DNA from: CAXTPV01 sp965276715
GTDB taxonomy: Bacteria; Pseudomonadota; Alphaproteobacteria; Acetobacterales; Acetobacteraceae
DNA: 64,000 bases
Direction: 5' to 3'
NCBI GenBank assembly: GCA_965276715.1
Contig: OZ255622.1
Span: 3,038,001-3,102,000, forward strand
The notes under the pieces were generated by a model. It saw only the letters and a list, made by a program, of their open reading frames with translations, ran no database searches and was not told the origin of the DNA. The position numbers and the translations under genes are program-made. Each line of letters begins with the position of its first letter. Within the stretch, counting starts at the first letter, position 1. Positions 35,230-43,547 of the stretch are shown piece after piece.

Positions 35230-36092
35230 GAGCGGGCGGGGGCCATCCGCGCCAGGTGCTCCGCGTGACGTTCGCGGATCCTGCTGTTCATCATCTCGAA
35301 GACCGACCAGTAGCCGACCGGGAACAGGCGCTGGATCGTTGCTGCCTTCTTAGCGTCGCGCCCGATGATCAGCCGCCGCCGGCGCCGCCCGATCGCGTCC
35401 ACGATCTCGCGCGCCGCCTCGTCCGGATCCAGCGTCAGCAGCTTCGCGTGCACCCGGCGTTCGTCGGCGATCTGCGCCTCGGTCCATTGTGCCGAGACCA
35501 CCATGTTGTTCGAGATGTTCGTCCGCACCCCGCCCGGATGCACCACCGTGACACCGACGGGCGTTCCGCGAAGCTCGTGCCGCAACGCCTCGGAAAACCC
35601 GCGGACCCCGAATTTCGCCGCGGCATACGCGGTCTGCCCCGGCGGCGCGATCAGGCCGAACAGGCTCGACACATTGACGATATGCGCCTGCCCATCCTGC
35701 AGCGCCGGCAGGAACACATGCGTCATCCGGATCACGGCCAGCAGGTTGATGTCGATCAACCGCTCGATGTCGTCGAGCGACAATTGCGCGAAATACCCGC
35801 CGAGCGAGATCCCCGCATTGTTGACCAGCAGCGTCACCCGCCCATGCGCCTCGAGCACTCGCGCCGGCAACGCCACGATCTCGTCCTTGCGCGCGACATC
35901 CATCGGATGGACGCTCACCGCGACGCCGCGCGCACGCAACAGGTCGCCCAGCTCGACCAGCGCCGCCCGATCGATGTCGACCAGTGCCAGGTCGCAGCCG
36001 AGGCCCGCGAGCCGCGCTGCGACGCATCGCCCGATGCCGCCCGCGGCACCCGTCACCACCGCGACACCGCCCTCGATCCTGAACGCCCGCAT
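35226..36092 (-). CDS. SDR family oxidoreductase
   Basis: A 288-residue short-chain dehydrogenase with TGAAGGIGRCVAARLA at the N-terminus, LLVNNAGISL, catalytic Ser in VNVSSLFG and YAAAKFGVRGFSEALR. The C-terminal part (IGRRRRRLIIGRDAKKAATIQRL) is basic. The ATG at 36092 is preceded by GGGGGAGAGG, which decided the start over a longer open frame. Function unknown; co-transcribed with the phosphatase. Confidence 0.88.
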   Translation of the reverse strand: MRAFRIEGGVAVVTGAAGGIGRCVAARLAGLGCDLALVDIDRAALVELGDLLRARGVAVSVHPMDVARKDEIVALPARVLEAHGRVTLLVNNAGISLGGYFAQLSLDDIERLIDINLLAVIRMTHVFLPALQDGQAHIVNVSSLFGLIAPPGQTAYAAAKFGVRGFSEALRHELRGTPVGVTVVHPGGVRTNISNNMVVSAQWTEAQIADERRVHAKLLTLDPDEAAREIVDAIGRRRRRLIIGRDAKKAATIQRLFPVGYWSVFEMMNSRIRERHAEHLARMAPARS

Positions 36093-36159
36093 CCGCCTCT
36101 CCCCCGTATTTTTGCCATCCGGTCTGAAACCACCGGCCCGCCGGGTCAAGCGAGCCGTC

Positions 36160-36945
36160 ATGACCGGCCGTGACGAAGGCGCCGACCTCGCACCGGTCGA
36201 GGGCGCACCCACCGTCATCCTCGTCCGACCGCAGCTCGCCGACAACATCGGCGCGACCGCGCGCGCGATGGCCAATGGCGGCCTGTTCCATCTGCGCCTG
36301 GTCGCCCCGCGCGACGGCTGGCCGCAGGATCGCGCCTGGCGCATGGCGTCCGGCGCCGACCGCATCCTCGACGCGGCGACCCTTCATCCCACCGTCGACG
36401 ACGCCGTCGCCGACCTCCACCACGTCCACGCCACCTGTCCGCGTCCCCGTCACATCGTCAAGCCCGTGCTCACCGCCCGTGGTGCCGCCACCGAGTGGCG
36501 CATCGCGGGCGAGCGTGGCCTGCGCACCGGCATCCTGTTCGGCCCGGAGCGTGCCGGCCTCGACAACGAAGACATGGCGCGCGCCGACGCCCTCATCCGC
36601 TTCCCGCTCAACCCCGCCTTCATGTCGCTGAACCTGGCGCAAGCCGTGATGATCGCCGCCTACGAATGGTGGCTGGCCGCCGACGACACGGCGCCGCGCA
36701 CGCTGATGACCAACGAGACCCGCGTGGCCACCAAAGGCGAACTCGAGAACTTCCTCGGCCATCTCGCGAACGAACTCGACGCCTGCGGCTTCCTGCGCAA
36801 CCTGCCCAAGCGCCCCGGCATGGTCCGCAACATCCGCCATTTCTTCGAGCGCGGCGAAATCACCGAACAGGAACTCCGCACCCTGCACGGCATCGTCACT
36901 GAACTCGCCCAAGGCCGCCGCACCCGCGGCCGCGACGAACCGTGA
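36160..36945 (+). CDS. trmJ: tRNA/rRNA 2'-O-methyltransferase, TrmJ-like
   Basis: A 261-residue SpoU-family (SPOUT) methyltransferase. Motif 1 is PQLADNIGATARAMANGG, motif 2 LFGPERAGLDNEDMARAD, and motif 3 FPLNPAFMSLNLAQAVMI, which form the trefoil SAM site. The C-terminal extension with ENFLGHLANELDACGF is typical of TrmJ, which methylates position 32 of several tRNAs. It diverges from the SDR across 67 bases. Confidence 0.92.
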   Translation: MTGRDEGADLAPVEGAPTVILVRPQLADNIGATARAMANGGLFHLRLVAPRDGWPQDRAWRMASGADRILDAATLHPTVDDAVADLHHVHATCPRPRHIVKPVLTARGAATEWRIAGERGLRTGILFGPERAGLDNEDMARADALIRFPLNPAFMSLNLAQAVMIAAYEWWLAADDTAPRTLMTNETRVATKGELENFLGHLANELDACGFLRNLPKRPGMVRNIRHFFERGEITEQELRTLHGIVTELAQGRRTRGRDEP

Positions 36946-37260
36946 AGGCCATCCAGACTCGAAACAAAGAAGGCGAGGGGCTTCGCCCCTCGACCCCATC
37001 AAAGGCGAGCCTTTGAAATCCCATGTATTTAGAAGGTGATAGTAGATGTCGCTGAGAGATGGTCTTAATAAAAGAACGACGATATCGATCGACGATCTGC
37101 CCGCGAAGCTTCAGTTATACGGATAAAACGGAGAACCGCTTCATCCGCTCCTATTGGCGGCGGCGTCGGGCAAGGGCGTAGCACACAACTGACTTGACCC
37201 TTGCGCCGCGCGCTGCTGGACAGCATGGCTGCTGCACTCGCGAATACGTGGAGGACGTGC
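36946..37260. other. 315-bp gap: repeat pair plus AT-richer leader
   Basis: The first part holds the hairpin pair listed separately. The rest (about 37020-37200) is AT-richer and shows no convincing gene; it probably carries the promoter of the AlbA_2 gene. This is the left edge of an accessory island that runs to about 39500. Confidence 0.5.
36974..37016. repeat. Palindromic repeat pair after trmJ
   Basis: CGAGGGGC-ttc-GCCCCTCG (36974-36992) and TCAAAGGC-ga-GCCTTTGA (36999-37016). The second unit closely matches the CCAAAGGC-ta-GCCTTTGG unit near cobA, showing that the two-unit arrangement recurs. Confidence 0.8.
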
Positions 37261-38409
37261 ATGATCAGAGATAAGCCTTTGGCCAGTCTTACTCGCGAAG
37301 ACTTGCAGAACCTCGTCACGGGTGAGGTTTCTGAAGGCCGAGATCTTGAGTACAAAAGGGATTTGTATGGAAGCTCCGATGACCAGAGAAGGGAGCTTCT
37401 TGCAGACGTCACTTCCCTCGCGAATGCTTCTGGCGGCGACCTTCTTATCGGCGTGGATGAATCAAATGGATGTGCTTCAGCGCTTCCCGGTGTCAACGCT
37501 GCCTATGCCGATAACGAGATACTGAGACTTGAGAACATTGTTCGCGATGCGGTGGAACCGCGGCTGCTCGGCCTTCGAAGCTGTTGGATCGACTTAGGGA
37601 CTGGCTTCAGCGTACTTGCGATACGGGTGCCATCGAGCTTAGCCGCACCGCATCGAGTAAAGTTCAAGGGGTCGGCGAGGTTCTTCACTCGTAGTAGCCG
37701 CGGAAAGTATGAGATGGACACCCATGAACTACGATCCGCCTTTGTCTCGAGCGAGGGTCTTCCCGACCGCTTTCGCGCGTTGCACAACGTTTCAATATCA
37801 CACTCATTGGGAACGGATATGCCGTTTAGCGTTGGGAGCTTGCCTACGGCAGTGGCCTCTATCGCACCCCTCAACCTATTCCGTGAGGCTCGAGATCTTG
37901 AGATCACCGAGTATATGGCTCAGCAACCTTATGTAGGTGGAAGGTCTACGGTAGTCAGTTGGATGCATACGCTTGAAGGTGTTCTTGTGCATACCGTTCC
38001 AGACTCGAAAGATATTGTGACTGGTTACACCATGACTCATCGCCAAGGATGGGTAGAGGCGGTTTGGCATATTGGAGGCCCGCGCCCAATCAACGCCAAC
38101 ACGATCGTGAACCTCGTCATTCCCAACACGTTTGAGGCAGGTTTGTTGGATCAGGCGGGGGCGCCGATTAGCCGTCTAGCACGGCTCGGAGTGACAGGTC
38201 CTTGGATCGTCATGACGTCGGTTCTCAATGTCCGTGGGTATGAGCTTACTCAGGAATACAGTGTTTCGTCCGCGCCAGCTTTCCGCGATCAGGCCACGTT
38301 GCCGGAACTGAGGGTCGATCGTATCGATGAAACTTCGCTGAAACCCATCCTTGAGGCCTTCTGGCGCGTCTTTGGCCATAAACGGCCCATCGATCGAAAG
38401 ATCGTTTGA
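37261..38409 (+). CDS. AlbA_2 (Schlafen-type) domain protein
   Basis: A 382-residue protein whose first 160 residues match the AlbA_2/Schlafen-like putative nucleic-acid-binding domain: EGRDLEYKRDLYG, ELLADVTSLANASGGDLLIGVDE and the FKGSARFFTRSSRGKYEMD segment. The C-terminal 220 residues are not recognised. Such proteins occur in mobile islands and some defence systems. The DNA is less GC-rich than the core genes. The ATG at 37261 has GGAGG six bases upstream. No partner gene is evident, so a stand-alone role or a decayed system are both possible. Confidence 0.75.
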   Translation: MIRDKPLASLTREDLQNLVTGEVSEGRDLEYKRDLYGSSDDQRRELLADVTSLANASGGDLLIGVDESNGCASALPGVNAAYADNEILRLENIVRDAVEPRLLGLRSCWIDLGTGFSVLAIRVPSSLAAPHRVKFKGSARFFTRSSRGKYEMDTHELRSAFVSSEGLPDRFRALHNVSISHSLGTDMPFSVGSLPTAVASIAPLNLFREARDLEITEYMAQQPYVGGRSTVVSWMHTLEGVLVHTVPDSKDIVTGYTMTHRQGWVEAVWHIGGPRPINANTIVNLVIPNTFEAGLLDQAGAPISRLARLGVTGPWIVMTSVLNVRGYELTQEYSVSSAPAFRDQATLPELRVDRIDETSLKPILEAFWRVFGHKRPIDRKIV

Positions 38410-38639
38410 CTCAAGCCTCACGTCCCGCCGAGAGCGCCATCCAGAATGGGATATGGCGTCGATCTGGCCGGCGCTTGGCCAGCCAGTTGACGAGGCACGT
38501 CTCCACGGACTCGAGGGCAGGCGGGCAGGTGGTGCTTTGCCTAGCAAATGTCGGTTCCGCGCTGTTGCGCTGGATCGCGCGCCAAACCGGTCTCTTATTG
38601 CGCGATCATCTGGTGTCGCTTAAGGGTGATCGCGCGCGC

Positions 38640-38900
38640 GGCGCCCCGCTCAACGGCTTCCCAAAGATGAACTCCTCAAGGCGTGCCACACGGCCGAGGA
38701 GGCGGCGACCATTGTTATTCAAGGAAGCCTCCATCCAGGGGATCTCGACCCGCTCGAGGCTCTTGATATTGAGGTCATCGGCAAGCCAGGTCTCCCGCCT
38801 GTGCAGCGAGATCAACAAGCGGGTAAACGCGTTCCCGGCGCGACCAATCGACGACGATGGCCCCTACGTCTGGCTCGACGTGCCTTGCCCCGTCCTCAAG
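38640..38900 (+). pseudogene. IS256-family transposase remnant
   Basis: The translated stretch from about 38727 reads IQGISTR, then SQVSRLCSEINKRVNAF, RPIDDDGPYVWLDV, the segment in IS256 transposases leading to the second catalytic aspartate. About five residues are missing between the first two parts, and there is no continuing frame on either side, so only a scar of about 250 bp survives. The stretch before it (38410-38640) shows nothing recognisable. Confidence 0.7.
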
Positions 38901-39228
38901 CGATGGCCCGCAGCCCCTTGGCCTTCACCAGATTGAGCAGCTTGAGAGACGGCCCATCCGGTCGTTTCTCGCCGCGCTCCCATTTGCTGACGGCGTCCTT
39001 CCGGACATTGAGATAGTGCGCGAAGACAGGCTGCGAGACCTGTTCTCGCTCGCGCAGTGCACGGATCTCGTCCGGCCTCAAAGGTTCGACCGGGGTCAGG
39101 CAAAGGGCGTCAAACTCACGCATCGTCGCCTTGTCCACGAGAGCAGCCTCATGCAGACCGGCCGCGGTCCGATGAACCGACGCGAGAATGCCATGTTCAG
39201 CCTTCCTGCGGATCGTTGCCATCGCCAA
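38896..39228 (-). CDS. XRE-family antitoxin
   Basis: A 110-residue HigA/NadS-type antitoxin: a C-terminal helix-turn-helix with PDEIRALREREQVSQPVFAHYLNV and KDAVSKWERGEKRPDGPSLKLLNL. It overlaps the downstream end of the RelE-type toxin frame by 32 bases, in the toxin-first order of higBA-like loci. Because the toxin is truncated it may persist as an orphan regulator. Confidence 0.85.
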   Translation of the reverse strand: MAMATIRRKAEHGILASVHRTAAGLHEAALVDKATMREFDALCLTPVEPLRPDEIRALREREQVSQPVFAHYLNVRKDAVSKWERGEKRPDGPSLKLLNLVKAKGLRAIA

Positions 39229-39490
39229 CCTCCCTCAACTCCCCGGCCGCCCTTGCTGCCCGAAGTCGCTCATCCGAGAAGCCAAGCAGCACGTTCGCCA
39301 AACGCCTCAACGCCTTAAGTTCCTTGGCCGATACGTTCACCTTGTTGTTCTTGGCGAAGCCGTGAGCGAAGAAGCGGTGGCCACCAACCCTGAACAGGAT
39401 GATCGTGCTGAACCCGCCCGATTTCCCGCCGCCTTCGCGGGCGACCCGCTGCTTGAATACGCCTCCTCCCAAATCGACTGAACTCGCCGC
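39197..39490 (-). pseudogene. RelE/HigB-type toxin, N-terminally truncated
   Basis: The frame contains the C-terminal two thirds of a RelE-like toxin (LGGGVFKQRVAREGGGKSGG, FRVGGHRFFAHGFAKNNKVN, ELKALRRLANVLLGF). The first 30-40 residues normally found before DLGGGV are missing; upstream the frame runs into unrelated sequence 6-12 bases from the bciA stop. Only weak GTG or TTG starts exist. The simplest reading is a deletion that joined the middle of the toxin gene to the bciA 3' end. Confidence 0.75.
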
Positions 39491-39500
39491 CACCCACCCA

Positions 39501-40472
39501 TCAGAACACCGCATGGTCCCCGCGCTCGGCCACCGAGTCGCCGGCCACCAGCGCCCTGTAGTAATCGAACAGCGTCTCGCGCCCCGTTGACGGCGTGGCA
39601 CCCGCGTCATACCGCCCTGTCTCGGGGTCCAGCACCAGCATCGACTCGGTCGCGTAATAGCGGCCGATCCGCGCCAACTCCGCCTTCGCCGCCAGCGACG
39701 GCGCGAGCCGGCCGGCGACACTCAGCCCGCCGATGATCCCGTCCAGCAGCGCCACCGGCACGCAACGAAAACGCGGCGTTCGGCCCAGCAGCGCGAACAG
39801 CGCCTCGCCCTGCGCGCGCGGCGTGATCGCGGCACCAGGTCCGCCGATCGGCAGCACCCGGTTCCAAAACCGGTCGTCCACCAGGCAGTCGGCGACATAC
39901 GCCGCCACATCACCATCGCTGATCGGCTTGCAGGCCGTCAGCGTCCCGTCCCCGAACACCAGGAACGGCCCGCCACGCCTCACCCGCTCGGCCTGCCCCG
40001 ACAGCGACTTGAAGAACGCGGTCGGCCGGACGATCGAGTATCGCATCCCCGACCCGATCAGCGCCGCCTCGAACGCAAGCTTGGCGTGCTGGAACGCGAG
40101 CTTCGGCTTCTGCACGCAGATCGCCGACAACAGCACGAAATGACCCACACCGGCCTCCCGCGCCCCCGCGAGCACATCGACATGCGCCTGGTGATCCACC
40201 GCCCACGCGTCGCGGGGCGCGCCGGTGCGCGACGCCATGCACGACACCACCGCATCGAACCGCTCGCCGCGAAAGATGCCGGCCACCGCGCCCGCATCGA
40301 ACATGTCGACCACGCGCACCGTGCCGTCGAAGGCCCGCGCGGGACCCGGACGCACGAGGCACACCACATCATGCCCGCGCCGCGTCAGCGCCCGCAGCGT
40401 CGCCCGGCCGATCGTGCCGGTCGCACCCAGAAGGCAGACCCGCGCACAGGCATCGGCCGCATCGCCGGTCAT
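39501..40472 (-). CDS. bciA: Divinyl chlorophyllide a 8-vinyl-reductase BciA
   Basis: A 323-residue NAD(P)-binding protein of the BciA type: Rossmann loop LLGATGTIGRATLRAL near the N-terminus, then KLAFEAALIGSGM, YSIVRPTAFFKSLSGQ, CKPISDGDVAAYVADCL, RVLPIGGPG, ARIGRYYATESMLV and the diagnostic C-terminal AERGDHAVF. BciA reduces the C8 vinyl group in (bacterio)chlorophyll synthesis using NADPH. It implies the organism makes bacteriochlorophyll; no other photosynthesis gene is in the window. It overlaps the upstream ATPase gene by 4 bases. Confidence 0.9.
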   Translation of the reverse strand: MTGDAADACARVCLLGATGTIGRATLRALTRRGHDVVCLVRPGPARAFDGTVRVVDMFDAGAVAGIFRGERFDAVVSCMASRTGAPRDAWAVDHQAHVDVLAGAREAGVGHFVLLSAICVQKPKLAFQHAKLAFEAALIGSGMRYSIVRPTAFFKSLSGQAERVRRGGPFLVFGDGTLTACKPISDGDVAAYVADCLVDDRFWNRVLPIGGPGAAITPRAQGEALFALLGRTPRFRCVPVALLDGIIGGLSVAGRLAPSLAAKAELARIGRYYATESMLVLDPETGRYDAGATPSTGRETLFDYYRALVAGDSVAERGDHAVF

Positions 40473-41656
40473 GGCGCCGGCATGATGCGTTTCATGAACC
40501 CGTCGAACAGCGGCACGGTGAAAGCCGTATCGCCGTGCGCGGGACTGTAGAGCATTCCCTTGGCGATCAGCGCGTTGCGGATCGGCGCCACCGTCGTGAC
40601 CTTGCGGCCAAGCGCATCGGCGACGTCGCCGGAACGATGCGGACCGAAGCCCAGCTCCGCCATCGCCCGCATGTATCGCTTCTCCATGGGCGTCAGCCGA
40701 TCGAAGCGCACCCGGAAGAAGCTGGCGTCGAGTTCCGCGAGCGCCTGGACCGTCGCCTCGCGTGCGTCACCTACCTCGATCGGGGATCCGTCCGCCACAT
40801 TCCAGCTATGCTTCCCCCACTCCTGCAGGAAGTACGGATACCCCCTGGTCTGCGCGAGAATTTCGGCGATCGCCGGCGTCGTGAACGTCGCCCCTTCCTT
40901 CTCGGCCGGAACGCAAAGCGCCGCTCGCGCCGCACAATCATCCAGTCGGTCGATCGGCACGAATTCGAAGAGCCGTTCGGCATAGCTCCTCGCGCGGCCC
41001 ATCTGGCCGAGCAGTTGCGGCAGCCCGGCGGCAACCATCGTGATCGGCATCCGGCTTTGGCTGGCGTTGTGCAACGCGCTGATCAGCGAGGCGAGCTGTG
41101 CTTCGGGCACGTATTGCAGTTCGTCGACGAACAGGATGACCGCCGTCTTCCTGTCCGCGGCCGCCGCACCGACAGAAGCGAGCAGATCCGCGAGATCGTT
41201 GTCCAGAACCCCGCTATCGGCCACCCCAGGTTCGGACGTCAGGTCGAGCCCGATATCGATGTCCTGGTAGGTCAGCTTCAGGGCCTTGGCGAAGCTCGCC
41301 AAGACCCCGAGGGCGCCGCTCACGGCAGCCTTCGCCGCCTCGCCGCGATTGAGCTTGAGCAACGCCGCCCGCAAGGCGGGCGCCAGCAACGCCGGCAGCG
41401 ACCGCTCTTCCGGTGCCTCGATCCGTACGGTGGCGAACCCACGTGCCTCGGCTTCGATGCGCATGCGGTTGAGCAGCACCGTCTTGCCGACCCCGCGCAG
41501 CCCGTGGAGGATGAAGCTGCGCGCCGACCGACCCTGGCGAATTCGGTCCAGCGCGATGGCAACGCGTTCGATGATATCGTCGCGCCCGGCCAGTTCGGGC
41601 GGCGGCGTCCCGGCGCCGGGCGCATACGGGTTGTGGCGCGGGTCCACTTCTACCAA
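40469..41656 (-). CDS. AAA ATPase (archaeal-type/ORC-like)
   Basis: A 395-residue ATPase with Walker A HGLRGVGKTVLLNRM at about residues 49-63, Walker B ILFVDELQYV, sensor-type ITMVAAGLPQLL, and a C-terminal winged-helix-like region. It belongs to the broad group of AAA proteins with ORC1/Cdc6-like domains whose cellular role is unknown. The start is weak: TTG 41656 after AAGGTTGGGTAAGG, with GTG 41647 as alternative. It is coupled to bciA by a 4-base overlap. Confidence 0.8.
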   Translation of the reverse strand: MVEVDPRHNPYAPGAGTPPPELAGRDDIIERVAIALDRIRQGRSARSFILHGLRGVGKTVLLNRMRIEAEARGFATVRIEAPEERSLPALLAPALRAALLKLNRGEAAKAAVSGALGVLASFAKALKLTYQDIDIGLDLTSEPGVADSGVLDNDLADLLASVGAAAADRKTAVILFVDELQYVPEAQLASLISALHNASQSRMPITMVAAGLPQLLGQMGRARSYAERLFEFVPIDRLDDCAARAALCVPAEKEGATFTTPAIAEILAQTRGYPYFLQEWGKHSWNVADGSPIEVGDAREATVQALAELDASFFRVRFDRLTPMEKRYMRAMAELGFGPHRSGDVADALGRKVTTVAPIRNALIAKGMLYSPAHGDTAFTVPLFDGFMKRIMPAP

Positions 41657-41818
41657 CCTTACCCAACCTTACCTTCCCACCATAAACTGACCTAAGCTTC
41701 CTAAACATTCAAGCGCCCCTATCCGCGCCGCCCGTCGGCCCCGCAACCCGATCGCCACGCCGCTTGCGCACCCACACCCAATTTCCGGGCACCTCCCGGT
41801 CGTGCTACGCCACCCGCC

Positions 41819-43174
41819 GTGGACACAAGGCAGCCTGCCCAGCGCGCGATCCTCGTCGGCATCCAGCTCGCCGGCGTCGACGATGTCGCCCACGAGGCGA
41901 GCCTGAGTGAGCTCGCCCGGCTGGTCGAGACCCTCGGCTACGAGGTCGCGGGGTCAGTGTCCCAGAAGCGCGACGGCATCGGCGGACTGACCGTGCTCGG
42001 CAGCGGCAAGCTCGCCGAGTTGGCCGCCATCACCGGCGGAACCGGCGTTGTCGGCGCCTGGACCGCCCCGCAGCAATCGAAGGCACGCGCGCGCTTCGAG
42101 AACACCGGATCGACTTCCCCGTCATCCCCGGAGCCCGGGCCCGACGGCGCGCGCCGGCCAGGCTTCGTGATCGTCGACCACGAGATCTCGCCAAGCCAGG
42201 CGCGCAATCTCGAGAACGCGACCGGCGCGCAGGTCCTCGACCGGACCGGCGTGATCGTCGAGATCTTCCATCGCCACGCCCGCAGCCGGGAGGCCAGGCT
42301 GCAGGTCGAGATGGCGCGCCTGAAATATGTGGCGCCCCGCCTGCGCGAATCCGCCTCGGGCGGCGGACGCAAGCGCGGCGTGGGCGCGGGCGAGACCGAT
42401 CTCGACCTCGATCGGCGCCACGTGCGCGATCGCCTGGCCGAGTTGAAGGAGCAGCTGGAGCACGTCCAGCGCGACCACGAGCAGCGCCGGTCCGCGCGCC
42501 GGGATCAGTTGCGCGTCGCCCTCGTCGGATACACCAACGCCGGCAAGTCGTCGCTGATGCGCGCCCTGACCGGCAGCGAGGTCCTGGTCGCGGACCAGCT
42601 GTTCGCCACCCTCGATACGACCGTGCGCGCGCTCAAGCCGGAATCGAAACCGCGAATCCTCGTCTCCGACACCGTGGGCTTCATCAAGCAGCTCCCGCAT
42701 GACCTCGTGGCGTCCTTCAAATCGACGCTCGATGAGGCGCTGGAGGCATCGCTGCTGCTGTTCGTCGTCGATGCGTCCGATCCGACCTGGCCGGCGCAGC
42801 TCGAGGTGAGCCGCGCCGTGCTGCACGAGATCGGCGCCGACATCGTCCCGTCCCGCCTCCTGCTGAACAAGATCGATCGTGTCGACGAGGCGGCCCGCGC
42901 CGCCCTCCGCGCCAGTCATCCGGATGCGATCCTGCTGTCCTCGAACTCGCCCGCTGACGTGGCCGGGCTGCGGGACACCATCGTCGCGTTCTTCGAGGCG
43001 TCGATGGTCGACGGCCATCTCGTGCTGCCCTACGCCAGGCAGCGGTTCATCGGCGAAGTCTACGGCGCCGTCAGGGTTCTTTCCGAGGACTACGACGCGA
43101 CCGGCCGCGTGCTCGAGGTGCGCGGACTCCCCGGCGTGATCGCCCGCCTGCAGCGGGATCTCGCCGGACACTGA
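41819..43174 (+). CDS. hflX: Ribosome-associated GTPase HflX
   Basis: A 451-residue GTPase: N-terminal HflX domain (ARLVETLGYEV, LGSGKLAEL), the linker HARSREARLQVEMARLKY, ERAAGE-like region, then G1 VGYTNAGKSSLMRAL, FATLDTTVR, DTVGFIKQLPHDLV and the NKID motif. HflX rescues stalled or heat-damaged ribosomes. There is an extended insertion in the N-terminal domain (about residues 92-108, TGSTSPSSPEPGPDGARR). Start GTG at 41819. Confidence 0.95.
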   Translation: MDTRQPAQRAILVGIQLAGVDDVAHEASLSELARLVETLGYEVAGSVSQKRDGIGGLTVLGSGKLAELAAITGGTGVVGAWTAPQQSKARARFENTGSTSPSSPEPGPDGARRPGFVIVDHEISPSQARNLENATGAQVLDRTGVIVEIFHRHARSREARLQVEMARLKYVAPRLRESASGGGRKRGVGAGETDLDLDRRHVRDRLAELKEQLEHVQRDHEQRRSARRDQLRVALVGYTNAGKSSLMRALTGSEVLVADQLFATLDTTVRALKPESKPRILVSDTVGFIKQLPHDLVASFKSTLDEALEASLLLFVVDASDPTWPAQLEVSRAVLHEIGADIVPSRLLLNKIDRVDEAARAALRASHPDAILLSSNSPADVAGLRDTIVAFFEASMVDGHLVLPYARQRFIGEVYGAVRVLSEDYDATGRVLEVRGLPGVIARLQRDLAGH

Positions 43175-43250
43175 TCCCGCGCCACCGGCCTCCTTGGAAC
43201 GGACGGTGTCGCTTCCGATGTCATTCGACAGGAAAGCCGGGAATGCGACG

Positions 43251-43514
43251 ATGGCGAGCGGGTGGGCCCCTGACGGGGCCGTGCAGGATCAGATCGACGA
43301 CACCGTGACCGACGGCGTCTTGAGGGCGCGGGCGCGTATGCCCACGGGCGAGGGAGAAACCCATTGCCTGGAGTGCGGCGACGAAATCCCCCGTGCGCGC
43401 CGCCGCGCGCTCCCCGGCGTCCGGACCTGCATTGCATGCCAGTCGGCCCGTGATCGCCGCCCCGAGACGATCGGGTTCAATCGAAGGGGCAGCAAGGACA
43501 GCCAGCTCAAATAG
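43251..43514 (+). CDS. DksA/TraR-type zinc-finger protein (YbiI-like)
   Basis: An 87-residue protein starting MASGWAPDGAVQDQIDDTV, the typical YbiI/DksA-like beginning, with a four-cysteine zinc finger HCLECGDEIP...TCIACQ at about residues 44-65. Members bind RNA polymerase or are of unknown function. The start at 43251 was chosen by family N-terminus; a longer frame starts at 43194. Confidence 0.88.
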   Translation: MASGWAPDGAVQDQIDDTVTDGVLRARARMPTGEGETHCLECGDEIPRARRRALPGVRTCIACQSARDRRPETIGFNRRGSKDSQLK

Positions 43515-43547
43515 CCCCGCTCAAATAGCGAGGTCGCAGTCGCCCCG

